A stretch of 30,637 nucleotides of DNA, taken from JBAPRR01 sp049281195 (GTDB taxonomy: Bacteria; Actinomycetota; Acidimicrobiia; Acidimicrobiales; CAVXTF01). The stretch covers positions 1-30,637 of the forward strand of contig JBAPRR010000284.1 in NCBI GenBank assembly GCA_049281195.1, written 5' to 3'. Below, piece after piece: positions 1-8,351 of this stretch. Each line of letters starts with the position of its first letter. Positions within the stretch are counted from its first letter, which is position 1. The translations under genes were made by a program, and so were the position numbers. A model generated the notes under the pieces. It searched no databases and had not been told where the DNA came from. It was given only the letters and a program-made list of their open reading frames with translations.

Positions 1-7
1 AACAGCC

Positions 8-790
8 CTAAGGGGTCGTGACGACGGTGGCGCCCGCCGGCACGGTGAAGTCGCTGGCCGGAGGGCTGGTGGAGTACGTCACCAGCGTGAGGGAACCGTA
101 GGTCTTCACACTGGATCCGCCGGCGTAAGCGAGAACGCCCGAATTGGTGACGCAGTACTTGAAGGTATTCGCACCCTGGGAACCCGATACGCAACTGGAG
201 GGCTGTCCGGCGAAAGACGCGCTGGAGAAGGACGCGTTTACTCCGGCGAGCTTGGAGAGGATTCCTTCCCTCACCGACGCGAGTTGGCTCGAGACGGTCT
301 GACCGGTGATGAGGTTCTCGAGAGGCGCTATTTCGGTCGTGGTTGCGCCTGACGTTTCGCAGTAGTCGGCGCCCGAGCCTGTATTCGAGCACGCGTAGGT
401 CTCAGTACCAGTGTCGACGATGATCGCCGAAGCCACCTCGAACAGGAACTTCGGTGGGTCCTGGGCGAAGGTCAGCGTCTTTCCGGAGCCCGAGGCGGAC
501 GAGGTCTCGGTGTAGGTGAGAGCGAACGTTCTGTCCTTGACGCCCTGAGTCGATTCCATCAGGGTCTGAAGCTTGGACGCCACTGACGCGCTCGCGCTCG
601 AAGTGGTCGGAGTAGATGCCGCGGACGTCGTAGATGTCGAAGAACTCCCGCCCTTCACAGACGTTGTCGTGGTCGTCGATCCCGAAGAAGATCCGCCAGA
701 GCTGCATGCCGCCAGTGTCAGACCGGTGACCGCCACCAACGCGACCTGGGTCACCCGCTTTCTCATTAGAGACTGCAAGGACTTACCCAT
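8..790 (-). CDS. Secreted lipoprotein, LolA/LppX-like in layout (function unknown)
   Basis: 260-residue protein with a lipoprotein signal: a basic start (MRKR at residues 9-12), a hydrophobic stretch, then lipobox LAAC with Cys29 as the predicted lipidated residue. A low-complexity Ser/Thr/Gly linker covers roughly residues 30-70, typical of actinobacterial lipoproteins that hold a domain away from the membrane. The globular part has four Cys that could form two disulfides (CSNTGSGADYC and a CVSGS...YC pair) and ends with a FTVPAGATV motif, like LolA/LppX-type lipid-binding lipoproteins. That fold assignment is inference from pattern only. The ATG start is supported by GGGGAG seven bases upstream. 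The next gene upstream on the same strand is the secreted hydrolase, about 105 bp away, so co-transcription is possible but not shown. Confidence 0.75.
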   Translation of the reverse strand: MGKSLQSLMRKRVTQVALVAVTGLTLAACSSGGSSSGSTTTTTSVKGGSSSTSTTSAASTPTTSSASASVASKLQTLMESTQGVKDRTFALTYTETSSASGSGKTLTFAQDPPKFLFEVASAIIVDTGTETYACSNTGSGADYCETSGATTTEIAPLENLITGQTVSSQLASVREGILSKLAGVNASFSSASFAGQPSSCVSGSQGANTFKYCVTNSGVLAYAGGSSVKTYGSLTLVTYSTSPPASDFTVPAGATVVTTP

Positions 791-895
791 TGGACCACTC
801 CCCTTTTCCGAGCCTCATACAGGTTAAAGCTCCGACAAATGTTCGTCTGACGGCGTGCTGTCCGGGAACAACGCACGCACAACGCGGCGGCCTGC

Positions 896-2941
896 TCAGG
901 GGGCGTTTCCCGAAGCGACCACCGTTTCCCCGTGCAATTTGAACGCGGCGTAAGCCACGCCGGCGCCTCCCCACTTGGGCCACCACGCTCGGAGCTCGAC
1001 CAACGGTGAGCCCGTGGTTCCCACCCACAGTCCGGCTGACAATTCGTTCGAATTTGCGGCATTGGTGATGGCCCCGCTGACGTACACCCCGGGCACGAGC
1101 TCGTCGTTCGTGAGGGTTATGGTGCCGCCTCCGGCCGATACAAAGCCTCCGTACAGCCCGGTGTCGTTCTTGATCTCGCTCGCGAAGTGGCGACTGAAAG
1201 CGTCACCGGCAGTTTCAATCGCCGCACTTACGAGCTCGAGCTTGGTCTCACACGACTTGTCATTGGCGGGGCACGGAGAACCGGTTCGGATCTGAAGCGC
1301 CGGGACCTGTTCGAGGTTGTCACTGAACATTCCGACCGCCCGGACTGTCGGGATCTGCTTGGCGCATGTGGTGTTGATGCTGTCGAGCTCGTAGGGATAC
1401 CTCACGAACTTGTCGATGATCCCCGAAGCGCAGGGGTAGGGATCGGCCTCGCCGAGCACGTGGGTGGAGTTCGCGAACCAGACCAGTCTCGTGTCCGCCC
1501 CGATTTGGTTTATTACAGCGGCGGTTCCCGAATACGGCGTCCAGCTATCGAATTCTCCGGACAGGATGAGCACCTTCATGCTGTGAGGGAACAGCGGGGC
1601 TCCGTGGGTCACCGGGGGTTGCGCTATCTGCGGCGACGGCCAGTCGAGGCACGCGGTGAAGTTTTCGGTGTTCTGGTCCATCGACAACCACTCGGTTGTG
1701 GTGAAAGGGGCGAACGTGTCTGCAGGCATGGCCTTGATCGCCGCCTCCAGCTCGGCCGGCCTCTGCGCCGGCGTGGAATTCATGTTGTAGAGCTGCGGGT
1801 AGTCCAGACAAGAAACCGCCATGTAAAGCTCGACGGAGTACTCAGAAGGTGGAAGTCCGAAGTAGGCCTCGTCGATGGCGAGGCGCTGCGCGTAGAGCCT
1901 GAGCAGTGGTGCAGCCACGTGATCGTAAAGAAGCGAGCGGGCCGCTCCGTCGAGGGTCCGGTAGATGTACGGATCCTCTGCGGAGTCACTTACGAGGTTC
2001 ACTAGACCCTCGATGCCCATATGAACGGTTTGCAGATGACCTTTCGCGTTCGGAACGACGCCCGAAACTGGATGGGCGCGCAAGCTCGCGGCGAGATCCG
2101 AGATCGTGGTCCATGCCGGCACACCGTGCTGCGCGTCCGCGCAAGCGACGCTCCGTGTGCACGCCGCGTTGAAGGCTGGTTCCATTGTCTTGAGGCTCGA
2201 GCGGTACCACGGATCGAGACCGTTGATCTGATAAGTCGAGTCGAGGATCACGCTTCTGACCAGTCCCGGAAAACGCGACGCGAAGACCTGGGCGAACCAC
2301 GAGCCGTATGAGTCACCGTAGAGATCGACCTTGTGGATCCCGAGCGCCTCTATGACGGCTGCGACATCTTGTGCCGCTGGAGCCGAGGTGAAGAGATCGG
2401 ACGCGTGAATGTAAGAGCCGTCGGGTTCTTTCCAACGGTGATTCAGCTCGTCGGCACACTTCCCCACCACCTGGTCGAAGTGTGAAGTCGCACTGGAACC
2501 CACGTAGTTCTGGAGCGCCGGACAATTGAGAAGTGTGGAACAGCCCGTTCCCCTTAGGTCGACGGCCAGCATGTTCCAATGATCGAGCAGTGGGCCGTAC
2601 ATCGCGGCGTAGCCATCGGGCTCGACGGACCCTATAGACGGGTAACCGGGACCGCCCTCGACCGGCATCACCGTGCCGAGCGCCGGAGAAGACGTGTCCT
2701 TGGCCGGATACCAGCGAAAACAAACCTTGATGGTTGGTCCACCGGTTATCTGGCGGTCGAGCGGCACCTGCATCGATCCGCAATAGGTGTGCGCCCCGCC
2801 GCACGGTCGAAGCTGCTCGGTCCCGACCTTGATAGTCGAGGGATGTCCGGGGCCCTGCGATTGATTCGCAAAGACCGTCTGTGGTGAGCACACGATAAGC
2901 GCCACCACGGCAGCCAACATAGAGAAGATCGCCTTTTTCAC
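896..2941 (-). CDS. Secreted alpha/beta hydrolase, tripeptidyl aminopeptidase (TAP/SlpD-E) family
   Basis: 681-residue exported serine hydrolase. An N-terminal signal peptide (MKKAIFS... with cleavage near VFA) is followed by an alpha/beta-hydrolase domain. The oxyanion-hole motif appears as EGGPG, where the family usually has HGGPG. The nucleophile elbow is GDSYGS (Ser about residue 211), and the late GEFDSWTP and NSTHVLG motifs supply the acid and the His. A C-terminal region with several Cys carries the TAP-like extension. Members of this family cleave tripeptides or dipeptides from peptide N-termini, or act on proline esters and amides, outside the cell. Start: GTG at 2941 has GGGAG eight bases upstream. 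A GTG three codons earlier (2950) lies too close to that SD. A role in nutrient peptide processing, alongside the S53 protease elsewhere in the window, is inference. Confidence 0.88.
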   Translation of the reverse strand: MKKAIFSMLAAVVALIVCSPQTVFANQSQGPGHPSTIKVGTEQLRPCGGAHTYCGSMQVPLDRQITGGPTIKVCFRWYPAKDTSSPALGTVMPVEGGPGYPSIGSVEPDGYAAMYGPLLDHWNMLAVDLRGTGCSTLLNCPALQNYVGSSATSHFDQVVGKCADELNHRWKEPDGSYIHASDLFTSAPAAQDVAAVIEALGIHKVDLYGDSYGSWFAQVFASRFPGLVRSVILDSTYQINGLDPWYRSSLKTMEPAFNAACTRSVACADAQHGVPAWTTISDLAASLRAHPVSGVVPNAKGHLQTVHMGIEGLVNLVSDSAEDPYIYRTLDGAARSLLYDHVAAPLLRLYAQRLAIDEAYFGLPPSEYSVELYMAVSCLDYPQLYNMNSTPAQRPAELEAAIKAMPADTFAPFTTTEWLSMDQNTENFTACLDWPSPQIAQPPVTHGAPLFPHSMKVLILSGEFDSWTPYSGTAAVINQIGADTRLVWFANSTHVLGEADPYPCASGIIDKFVRYPYELDSINTTCAKQIPTVRAVGMFSDNLEQVPALQIRTGSPCPANDKSCETKLELVSAAIETAGDAFSRHFASEIKNDTGLYGGFVSAGGGTITLTNDELVPGVYVSGAITNAANSNELSAGLWVGTTGSPLVELRAWWPKWGGAGVAYAAFKLHGETVVASGNAP

Positions 2942-3025
2942 TGCTTCCACTCCCGCCCCGACCTGATGATCCCGCTCCCAAAACGGTGGGTGGAGCGTAG
3001 GTCTGTGAGCGGTTCTGTGCGAACC

Positions 3026-5329
3026 TCAGCCCACCAACGCCAGTTCGAGCACGGCGTCGGGGGTCTGGAGGGAGATGTCGGCGGCAGGGACCGGCCTCCC
3101 GATGAAGTACCCCTGCGCCACGTCGCATCCGAGAGACGAGAGCAGCTGCAGGGTTGCGCCGTCTTCTATTCCCTCGGCGACCACGCGCAGACGCAGGGCA
3201 TGGGCCAGCTCGATCGTCGATCGGATCAAAGCCAGGTCGCGGGATCTGTCCTCAGCGCCGAGACCGGTTACGAATATTCGGTCCAGCTTGAGCTCGCCCA
3301 CTGCCAGATCCCCGAGATACGCCAGGGATGTGAAGCCGGCGCCGAAGTCGTCGATCGAAATGACCAGGCCCGCGTCATGCAGGGCTTCGATGACACTACG
3401 GGCCCGCTCGTAGTCGGAGATGATGCACGTCTCGGTGATCTCGAGCACGAGAGCTTCCGGTGGCACGCGGTACCTGTTCAACAACTCCTTCACGAGATGT
3501 GTGAATCCACGATCGAGGAGGTTGGAAGCAGACAGGTTGACTGATACGACGATGTCATGGCCCTGTTCTCGCCACATAGCGCACTGTCCTAGGGCGTCGT
3601 CCAACACCAAAGCGGTGAGCGCGGGCATCAGCCCGGCCTCCTCGGCCAGGGGAAGGAACTTGAGGGGTGGGACCATCCCGAGTCTCGGGTTGTCCCAACG
3701 AAGCAGCGCCTCGACCGCACATATCTCCCCGGACCGCAGATTCAGCTGCGGTTGGTAATGGAGCTCGAACTGCCCTTCTTCTATGGCTACGCGGAGCTCG
3801 TCCGCGATGAGGACGACGTTCTCACTGTCGAGCGCAACGTCATAGAACTCGAAGTCGGAGTTGCCCGACTTCGCACGGAACATCGCAATGTCGGCGCATT
3901 GAAGCAGCGATGCGCTGTCGGTGGCATCGGTCTCGAGCATCGATATCCCGATGCTCGCTCCGATCCTCGCCCGCACCTTGTCGAGGATGAACGTCTCTTC
4001 GATGTTGTGAGTGATCCTTTCTGCCACCCTCTTGGCCTCTTCGGAATCGGCGCCCATCAGCAATATGGCGAATTCGTCTCCTCCGAGGCGAACCACGACA
4101 TCGGTCTTTCGGACCGCCGAGGTGAGACGCGGGCCGAGCTGCCTCAAAAGCTCGTCCCCGGTCGCGTGCCCGAAGGAGTCGTTGATCTCCTTGAAGTGGT
4201 CGAGGTCCACGAACAGGAAAGCGACGTCAGGCGTGTGGGTGTCCGAGTCGAAGACATCCGAGAAGACGTTGAAGAGGTGGCGCCGGTTGCCGAGGCCCGT
4301 CAGGTCGTCTGTGATCGCTTGACGGTGCCTCTCTTCAGTCAGCAGACGCAGTCCCCGCGTGGACATGACGAGCCTTACTCCGGCTACGGCCAGCGTGGCC
4401 GCGGCGAGGGCGATGGCTACCCGGTCGATGGTGCGAACAGAGGCGACCAGAAGCACGGCGAGAGCGGCGACTCCCGAAAGGCCAGGGAGCACGAAGCTGG
4501 AGGTCTTTTGTGCCACAGAGGCGGGCCGTGGCTTCGGGCGGATCCATACGGAAAGCGAGATCAGGAGGATCGAAACGGGCCACGCCATCGCGTTGAACGT
4601 GATCCCTACCCTGCTGTCTCCCACGGTGGAAGAGAAGAGGTTGAACGTGTCGCCTACGACGTTGAAGGCGATGCCGAAGGCGATGAGTGCCCAAGGGCCT
4701 CTCCCGCGACCGGACAGCAGTGTGGTTCCGGCCACGATCAAAGCCAGGAGGAGGACGTCACCTATCGGGTAGGCGAGGTTGACTACGACGGACAAGGCGC
4801 TTCCGCCGGCTGTCTTCGCAACCTCGTGAAAAGCGAAGGCTGCGCACAGGGTGGCCGCACCGAGACCGGCCACAGCCCCGTCGAGGTAGCTCGGCGAGGA
4901 GATCCTCTTGATCCCGCGCTTCATTAGAAGTGCCAGTCCTATGTATGCGCAGGGGTAGAAGGCGAGATAGAAGGCATCGGCCAGCGACGGAGTAGGCGGG
5001 GTCGCTCCACCGAGGGACTCCACGGTCAGGCAGATGTCACCGATGCTCCACGACAAGAGGGACACCCCGAGGGCAAGGATGGCCCCCGATCCGGGTTTGC
5101 GATCTAGCCCCCGCGCTATGCACATGAGGGAGAGAGCGCACTCGAAAGCGCAGACCATCCAGCCGTCGAGCCATGTCCAGTAGGCGCCGTTCGGGCGAGA
5201 CAGCAGAATGACCAGGTACGCGAGCAGAAGGCAAACTGCCGCCGCGTAGACGCCCCAGAGAACCTTCCGTTCGCGATTCCCCTGACGGTCTACGTCGGCG
5301 ACTCGAGCGAGAAGCGACGGTTCACCCAC
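3026..5329 (-). CDS. Membrane GGDEF-EAL protein (c-di-GMP synthase/phosphodiesterase)
   Basis: 767 residues. Residues about 23-325 form a polytopic membrane domain of roughly nine or ten segments. A GGDEF domain (about 335-500) has intact GGDEF at 416-420, preceded by RKTD at 407-410, the RxxD inhibitory I-site at the canonical five-residue spacing. An EAL domain (about 505-755) has EAL at 540-542, followed by NLSASN, ITET, DDFGAGFTS, KLDR, AEGIE and QGY motifs. Both catalytic sites therefore look competent. The membrane domain probably senses an unknown signal and sets the balance between c-di-GMP synthesis and breakdown. The only good start is GTG at 5329; the upstream CTCCTAT is not an SD, so translation may be leaderless or weak. 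It lies 64 bp downstream of a small winged-helix-like gene on the same strand. Confidence 0.93.
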   Translation of the reverse strand: MGEPSLLARVADVDRQGNRERKVLWGVYAAAVCLLLAYLVILLSRPNGAYWTWLDGWMVCAFECALSLMCIARGLDRKPGSGAILALGVSLLSWSIGDICLTVESLGGATPPTPSLADAFYLAFYPCAYIGLALLMKRGIKRISSPSYLDGAVAGLGAATLCAAFAFHEVAKTAGGSALSVVVNLAYPIGDVLLLALIVAGTTLLSGRGRGPWALIAFGIAFNVVGDTFNLFSSTVGDSRVGITFNAMAWPVSILLISLSVWIRPKPRPASVAQKTSSFVLPGLSGVAALAVLLVASVRTIDRVAIALAAATLAVAGVRLVMSTRGLRLLTEERHRQAITDDLTGLGNRRHLFNVFSDVFDSDTHTPDVAFLFVDLDHFKEINDSFGHATGDELLRQLGPRLTSAVRKTDVVVRLGGDEFAILLMGADSEEAKRVAERITHNIEETFILDKVRARIGASIGISMLETDATDSASLLQCADIAMFRAKSGNSDFEFYDVALDSENVVLIADELRVAIEEGQFELHYQPQLNLRSGEICAVEALLRWDNPRLGMVPPLKFLPLAEEAGLMPALTALVLDDALGQCAMWREQGHDIVVSVNLSASNLLDRGFTHLVKELLNRYRVPPEALVLEITETCIISDYERARSVIEALHDAGLVISIDDFGAGFTSLAYLGDLAVGELKLDRIFVTGLGAEDRSRDLALIRSTIELAHALRLRVVAEGIEDGATLQLLSSLGCDVAQGYFIGRPVPAADISLQTPDAVLELALVG

Positions 5330-5393
5330 ATAGGAGAAATCGGCCTACCTGGGCTTTTGATGAACAATTGTCCACCAACAACCCCTGTGATGT

Positions 5394-5702
5394 TCAACTG
5401 GCCAGAGATCCCTTGTCCTCGGAACCGGCGATTTGGCGGGCATTACACGGATCGCACAGGTACCTGTCGTCCCTGAGCCTGGTCGGGGTCTGCTGATGGC
5501 ACAGGGCGCACTTGCGATTGAAATAGACGATGTTGTGGGCATCGATCGGTGACACCAGATGGACGAGTTCGTCGAGCCGCCTTTGTGCATGCTCGGCGAT
5601 CACCCATCTTCCGCTCCCGTCTTTGGCCCGGGTGACGAGTCCCCACCCGACCAGATCGCGGAGCAAGGGGTCGAAGGTCTTTATGGCGTGGCCATGTTCC
5701 AT
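5394..5702 (-). CDS. Small winged-helix-like protein with CxxC...CxxC zinc knuckle (unknown)
   Basis: 102 residues from ATG 5702, which has a strong SD (GAGGAGG about six bases upstream). An ATG further upstream at 5750 lacks this support. The first half (FDPLLRDLVGWGLVTR, then a glycine-containing beta-turn and GRWVIAEHAQRRL) resembles a winged-helix DNA-binding wing and recognition layout. The second half has CALC and CDPC spaced about 16 residues apart, a likely zinc ribbon. No family is recognised. Together these suggest a small transcriptional regulator. Because it precedes the GGDEF-EAL gene on the same strand it could be co-transcribed with it, but the 64-bp gap leaves that open. Confidence 0.65.
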   Translation of the reverse strand: MEHGHAIKTFDPLLRDLVGWGLVTRAKDGSGRWVIAEHAQRRLDELVHLVSPIDAHNIVYFNRKCALCHQQTPTRLRDDRYLCDPCNARQIAGSEDKGSLAS

Positions 5703-5874
5703 TGCGGCCCCTCCTCGCGAATTGAGTGTGTCTCCGCGGTCATTGTGCACCTACGGAATCTCGGAAAAGTGTCAGGCGGGCATTTCTTTCGTGCGTTGCG
5801 CTCGCCCAGCGTCGTGATCGGCACACCGTCAGGCAAGCTATACGGGTGCAAATGGAAAATCGGCGGGGCGGATC

Positions 5875-6594
5875 GTGCTGATCGACGGCACCAAGCGTCG
5901 GGTCGTGGTCCTCGCCCCCATGCCGCTCGAGATGAACGCGATCGTGAGGGCGTTCGGGCTTGCCGAGCAGAAAGACGGCGCCTTCAGCGGCACTGTCGGC
6001 TTGTCGACTGTTACTGCCGTGCACGTGGGAATGGGACCTGAGGCGACCCGCGTAGCCATTTGGGACATGTTGGGCGGAGAACAAGCGGTGGACCACGTGA
6101 TGATCGCCGGAATCTGTGGCGGGCTTGACCCGGACCTACCGGTCGGGACGCTCATCAACCCTGAGGTCATAATCGACCACTCGAGTGGAGCCGGGTACCG
6201 CCACACGCCCCCCGGGAGTGCTCAAACGGCTGGGAAGCTCGTCACGACCGAGGCTCCCACCCTGGACGTCGAGCTGAGCAAGCGGTTCTTCGAAGAAGGG
6301 TGCCTGGGGGTGGACATGGAGTCCTCCGCCGTAGGAGAGGTCTGCGAGGCCGCGGGGTGCCCGTGGTCTGTTTATAGATGCATTGGTGACAGGTATTTCG
6401 ACGGATTCTTAGACCAGCGGGTCCTGTGGGCCACCAACCCCGATGGATCAGGTAACCCCGAAGCGCTCGAGAAGCTACTTTCTTCGGAACCTGATCTCGC
6501 CCGAAACCTCGACAGGCTCGCCCGGGACACGACCGTAGCCGCACGACGGGCAGCCGAGTCTGCAGTCCGCGGGTGCCTGGCCCTCGATTCCTAA
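5875..6594 (+). CDS. Nucleoside phosphorylase / MTA-SAH nucleosidase-like protein
   Basis: 239 residues of the PNP_UDP_1 fold. It opens with APMPLEMNAIVRAF, the phosphate/ribose loop region of 5'-methylthioadenosine/S-adenosylhomocysteine nucleosidases. It continues with the glycine-rich HVGMGPEATR and AGICGGLDPDLPVGTL segments. The C-terminal half carries VDMESSAVGEVC, where the ME pair binds ribose hydroxyls, and IGDRYFD, which stands where MTAN has the catalytic S-D pair: the Asp is kept and Ser is replaced by Gly. Substrate is therefore uncertain: MTA/SAH, another purine nucleoside, or an adenosylhopane-type substrate as in HpnG-like relatives. GTG at 5875 is taken as start, with a weak GGGGCGG upstream. 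The sulfotransferase gene follows 47 bp later. Confidence 0.8.
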   Translation: MLIDGTKRRVVVLAPMPLEMNAIVRAFGLAEQKDGAFSGTVGLSTVTAVHVGMGPEATRVAIWDMLGGEQAVDHVMIAGICGGLDPDLPVGTLINPEVIIDHSSGAGYRHTPPGSAQTAGKLVTTEAPTLDVELSKRFFEEGCLGVDMESSAVGEVCEAAGCPWSVYRCIGDRYFDGFLDQRVLWATNPDGSGNPEALEKLLSSEPDLARNLDRLARDTTVAARRAAESAVRGCLALDS

Positions 6595-6641
6595 CCAGGG
6601 ATGGCGCGAAGAGTGATGTTGCCCAAGGAGACCCGAAGTTG

Positions 6642-7637
6642 ATGTCCACGCCAGACGACACACCCATACCCGCTACCGGGGACACATGCATTTTGGTGGT
6701 CGGGATGCACAGAAGCGGGACGTCTGCGACCTGCGGCCTTCTTTGCCAGCTCGGCCTGAACGGCCCGCGGAGCGAAGTCAGGTTGCGGCCCCACCAGGTC
6801 AACGAAAAGGGGTTCTTCGAGGCGAAGATCCTGAACCGGTTCGACGAAAGGCTGCTCGTGAACCTCGGCGGCAGGTGGGACGCTCCGCCGCCGCTCGAAC
6901 CGGGTTGGCAGGACGACGTCTCGCTGGCTCCGTTCAAGACCGAGGCGGTCGAGCTGTTCGCCAAGGCGTTCGGTCCGAGACCAATCGCCTGGAAGGATCC
7001 CAGAGCAAGCGTTCTTCTCCCTTTCTGGCTCGAGCTCCTGGATCAACCCTTGGCGGCGGTCTTCGTGTACAGGGATCCCTACGAGGTGGCTTCTTCTTTG
7101 AGATCGAGAGACAAGCTTCCGATCACACACGGGTTCGCGAGCTGGGAACGCCACGTGAGGATGTCGGCTCGCGATCTCGACGGCATTCCGACGTTCTGTA
7201 TGAGCTACGGGTCGCTTCTCGAGAACATCGAAGAACGCACGACCGAGCTGGTCAAGTTTCTCGAAGATGTCGGTGTGAAAGTTGATCCGGCGCAGACAAG
7301 GGGCGCTGACGATTTTCTGGACTCGAACCTGAGACACCAGCGGGCGCGGAGGGACCCGTCGGACATCCCGCCCAGCGTGGTGCGCCTCGACTCTGCTTTG
7401 GAGGCTTTGCAGGGAGCCCACCATCCGTGGAAGTGGCCCGGCCTCGGGCCCGAACCCGAATGGGTGCAGGACGTCTTGTCGGTGTGGGGGGAGCTCCAGA
7501 AGACCAAAAAGGAGAACGCAGAGCTCTACAACGCACGCCCGATGCGCATGGCACGTTCGCTCGACAACCTCACCAAAAAGCGCAAGCCCAATAGCTCGTC
7601 GACGGCCGCTAATCGAGCAGCGTCGGATCCCTCCTGA
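6642..7637 (+). CDS. Sulfotransferase family protein
   Basis: 331 residues. Near the N-terminus VVGMHRSGTSA is the 5'-phosphosulfate-binding loop of PAPS-dependent sulfotransferases, and YRDPYEVASSL later matches the 3'-phosphate-binding RDP(x)S element. An LRPHQVNEKGFFE segment and WKDPR are typical of the bacterial sulfotransferase/sulfatase-like group that often act on glycans, lipids or small molecules. The acceptor is unknown. The C-terminal tail is basic and low complexity. Start: ATG 6642 has AAGGAG eleven bases upstream. A GTG at 6573 would overlap the preceding gene and has no SD. The 3' end overlaps the convergent aldolase gene by 29 bp. Confidence 0.85.
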   Translation: MSTPDDTPIPATGDTCILVVGMHRSGTSATCGLLCQLGLNGPRSEVRLRPHQVNEKGFFEAKILNRFDERLLVNLGGRWDAPPPLEPGWQDDVSLAPFKTEAVELFAKAFGPRPIAWKDPRASVLLPFWLELLDQPLAAVFVYRDPYEVASSLRSRDKLPITHGFASWERHVRMSARDLDGIPTFCMSYGSLLENIEERTTELVKFLEDVGVKVDPAQTRGADDFLDSNLRHQRARRDPSDIPPSVVRLDSALEALQGAHHPWKWPGLGPEPEWVQDVLSVWGELQKTKKENAELYNARPMRMARSLDNLTKKRKPNSSSTAANRAASDPS

Positions 7638-8343
7638 GCTCCTTTCGCACCGCCGCTTCCCAGAAGCCGACGAAGCCCTCGCCGTCGGTGGAGGCCATGA
7701 AGTCCAGAAAGCCTTGAGGCAGAAAAGAGACCGAGCCTCCTCCGGCCACACGAGCACACCAGGCGTGATGGCAGCGCTGCTCGAGCGCCACGGCTCGTTG
7801 ATGTACCGCTCTGGCTGATCCGCCGAGCACGAAGACGCCGTGGCCACAGAGAAGAGCGGCCGTCGCCTCCCCCATCTGCTCGATAGCCCGCCGGGCCGCC
7901 GCGGGGTCGTTGACCGGGCCCGAGTACTCGTTGACCAGGCAGAGAGTTCCGCCTCCCAGTGATGAGCTCTGGTCGAGCACGGGAGGGATCTCTCCCATGT
8001 CCGCCCACACGGTCCCGTAGAGGGGATGGTTGTGGGCGGCCCACTTGATCCCGGGACGGAGCTTGTGGAGCTCCAGATGAAGCGGGATGCCGAGTGGAGC
8101 GGGCCAGTCGCCCTCGACGACCCTGCCCTCGAGGTCTATCCGGATGACCTGCTCGGGGCGAAGCTCTTCCCAGGTCACCAGCCACGGATTGCAAAGCAGA
8201 GTCCCGTCGCCGAGATTCACGGTGATGTGACCGGCAAGGTGGTCATTGAACCCCTCGTGCCACAGCGCTCTCGCCAGGATGACGAGCTCCTCGCGCAGCG
8301 TCAGGTCGGGGATCAGCTTGTCGGCGGTCGGCGTGAACTCCAT
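7609..8343 (-). CDS. Class II aldolase/adducin family protein
   Basis: 244 residues, close to the usual length for this family (L-fuculose-1-phosphate aldolase, L-ribulose-5-phosphate epimerase and relatives). Visible motifs are EGFNDHLAGHITVN, the zinc-site HNHPLYGTVWAD (two His of the metal site) and CGHGVFVLGG (third metal His). It probably catalyses a metal-dependent retro-aldol or decarboxylation step, but the substrate cannot be read from sequence. ATG 8343 has AGGAG about six bases upstream, and that SD overlaps the TAG stop of the amidohydrolase gene (8-bp gap), which suggests translational coupling. The shared transcription unit implies that the aldolase and amidohydrolase act in one catabolic route. 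Confidence 0.88.
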   Translation of the reverse strand: MEFTPTADKLIPDLTLREELVILARALWHEGFNDHLAGHITVNLGDGTLLCNPWLVTWEELRPEQVIRIDLEGRVVEGDWPAPLGIPLHLELHKLRPGIKWAAHNHPLYGTVWADMGEIPPVLDQSSSLGGGTLCLVNEYSGPVNDPAAARRAIEQMGEATAALLCGHGVFVLGGSARAVHQRAVALEQRCHHAWCARVAGGGSVSFLPQGFLDFMASTDGEGFVGFWEAAVRKELRRDPTLLD

Positions 8344-8351
8344 CGGCTCTC

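Noticed and set aside
1187..2005. 272-codon plus-strand frame
   Set aside because: It is inside the TAP-like hydrolase gene on the other strand and shows no recognisable motif.
3752..4927. 391-codon plus-strand frame
   Set aside because: It lies wholly inside the GGDEF-EAL gene on the minus strand; charged, low-complexity shadow sequence.
6573..6641. Earlier GTG start for the sulfotransferase
   Set aside because: It overlaps the upstream gene and lacks an SD, whereas ATG 6642 has AAGGAG 11 bases upstream.
6591..7847. 418-codon minus-strand frame across sulfotransferase and aldolase
   Set aside because: Shadow of two genes with clear motifs on other frames; His/Arg-rich without domains.
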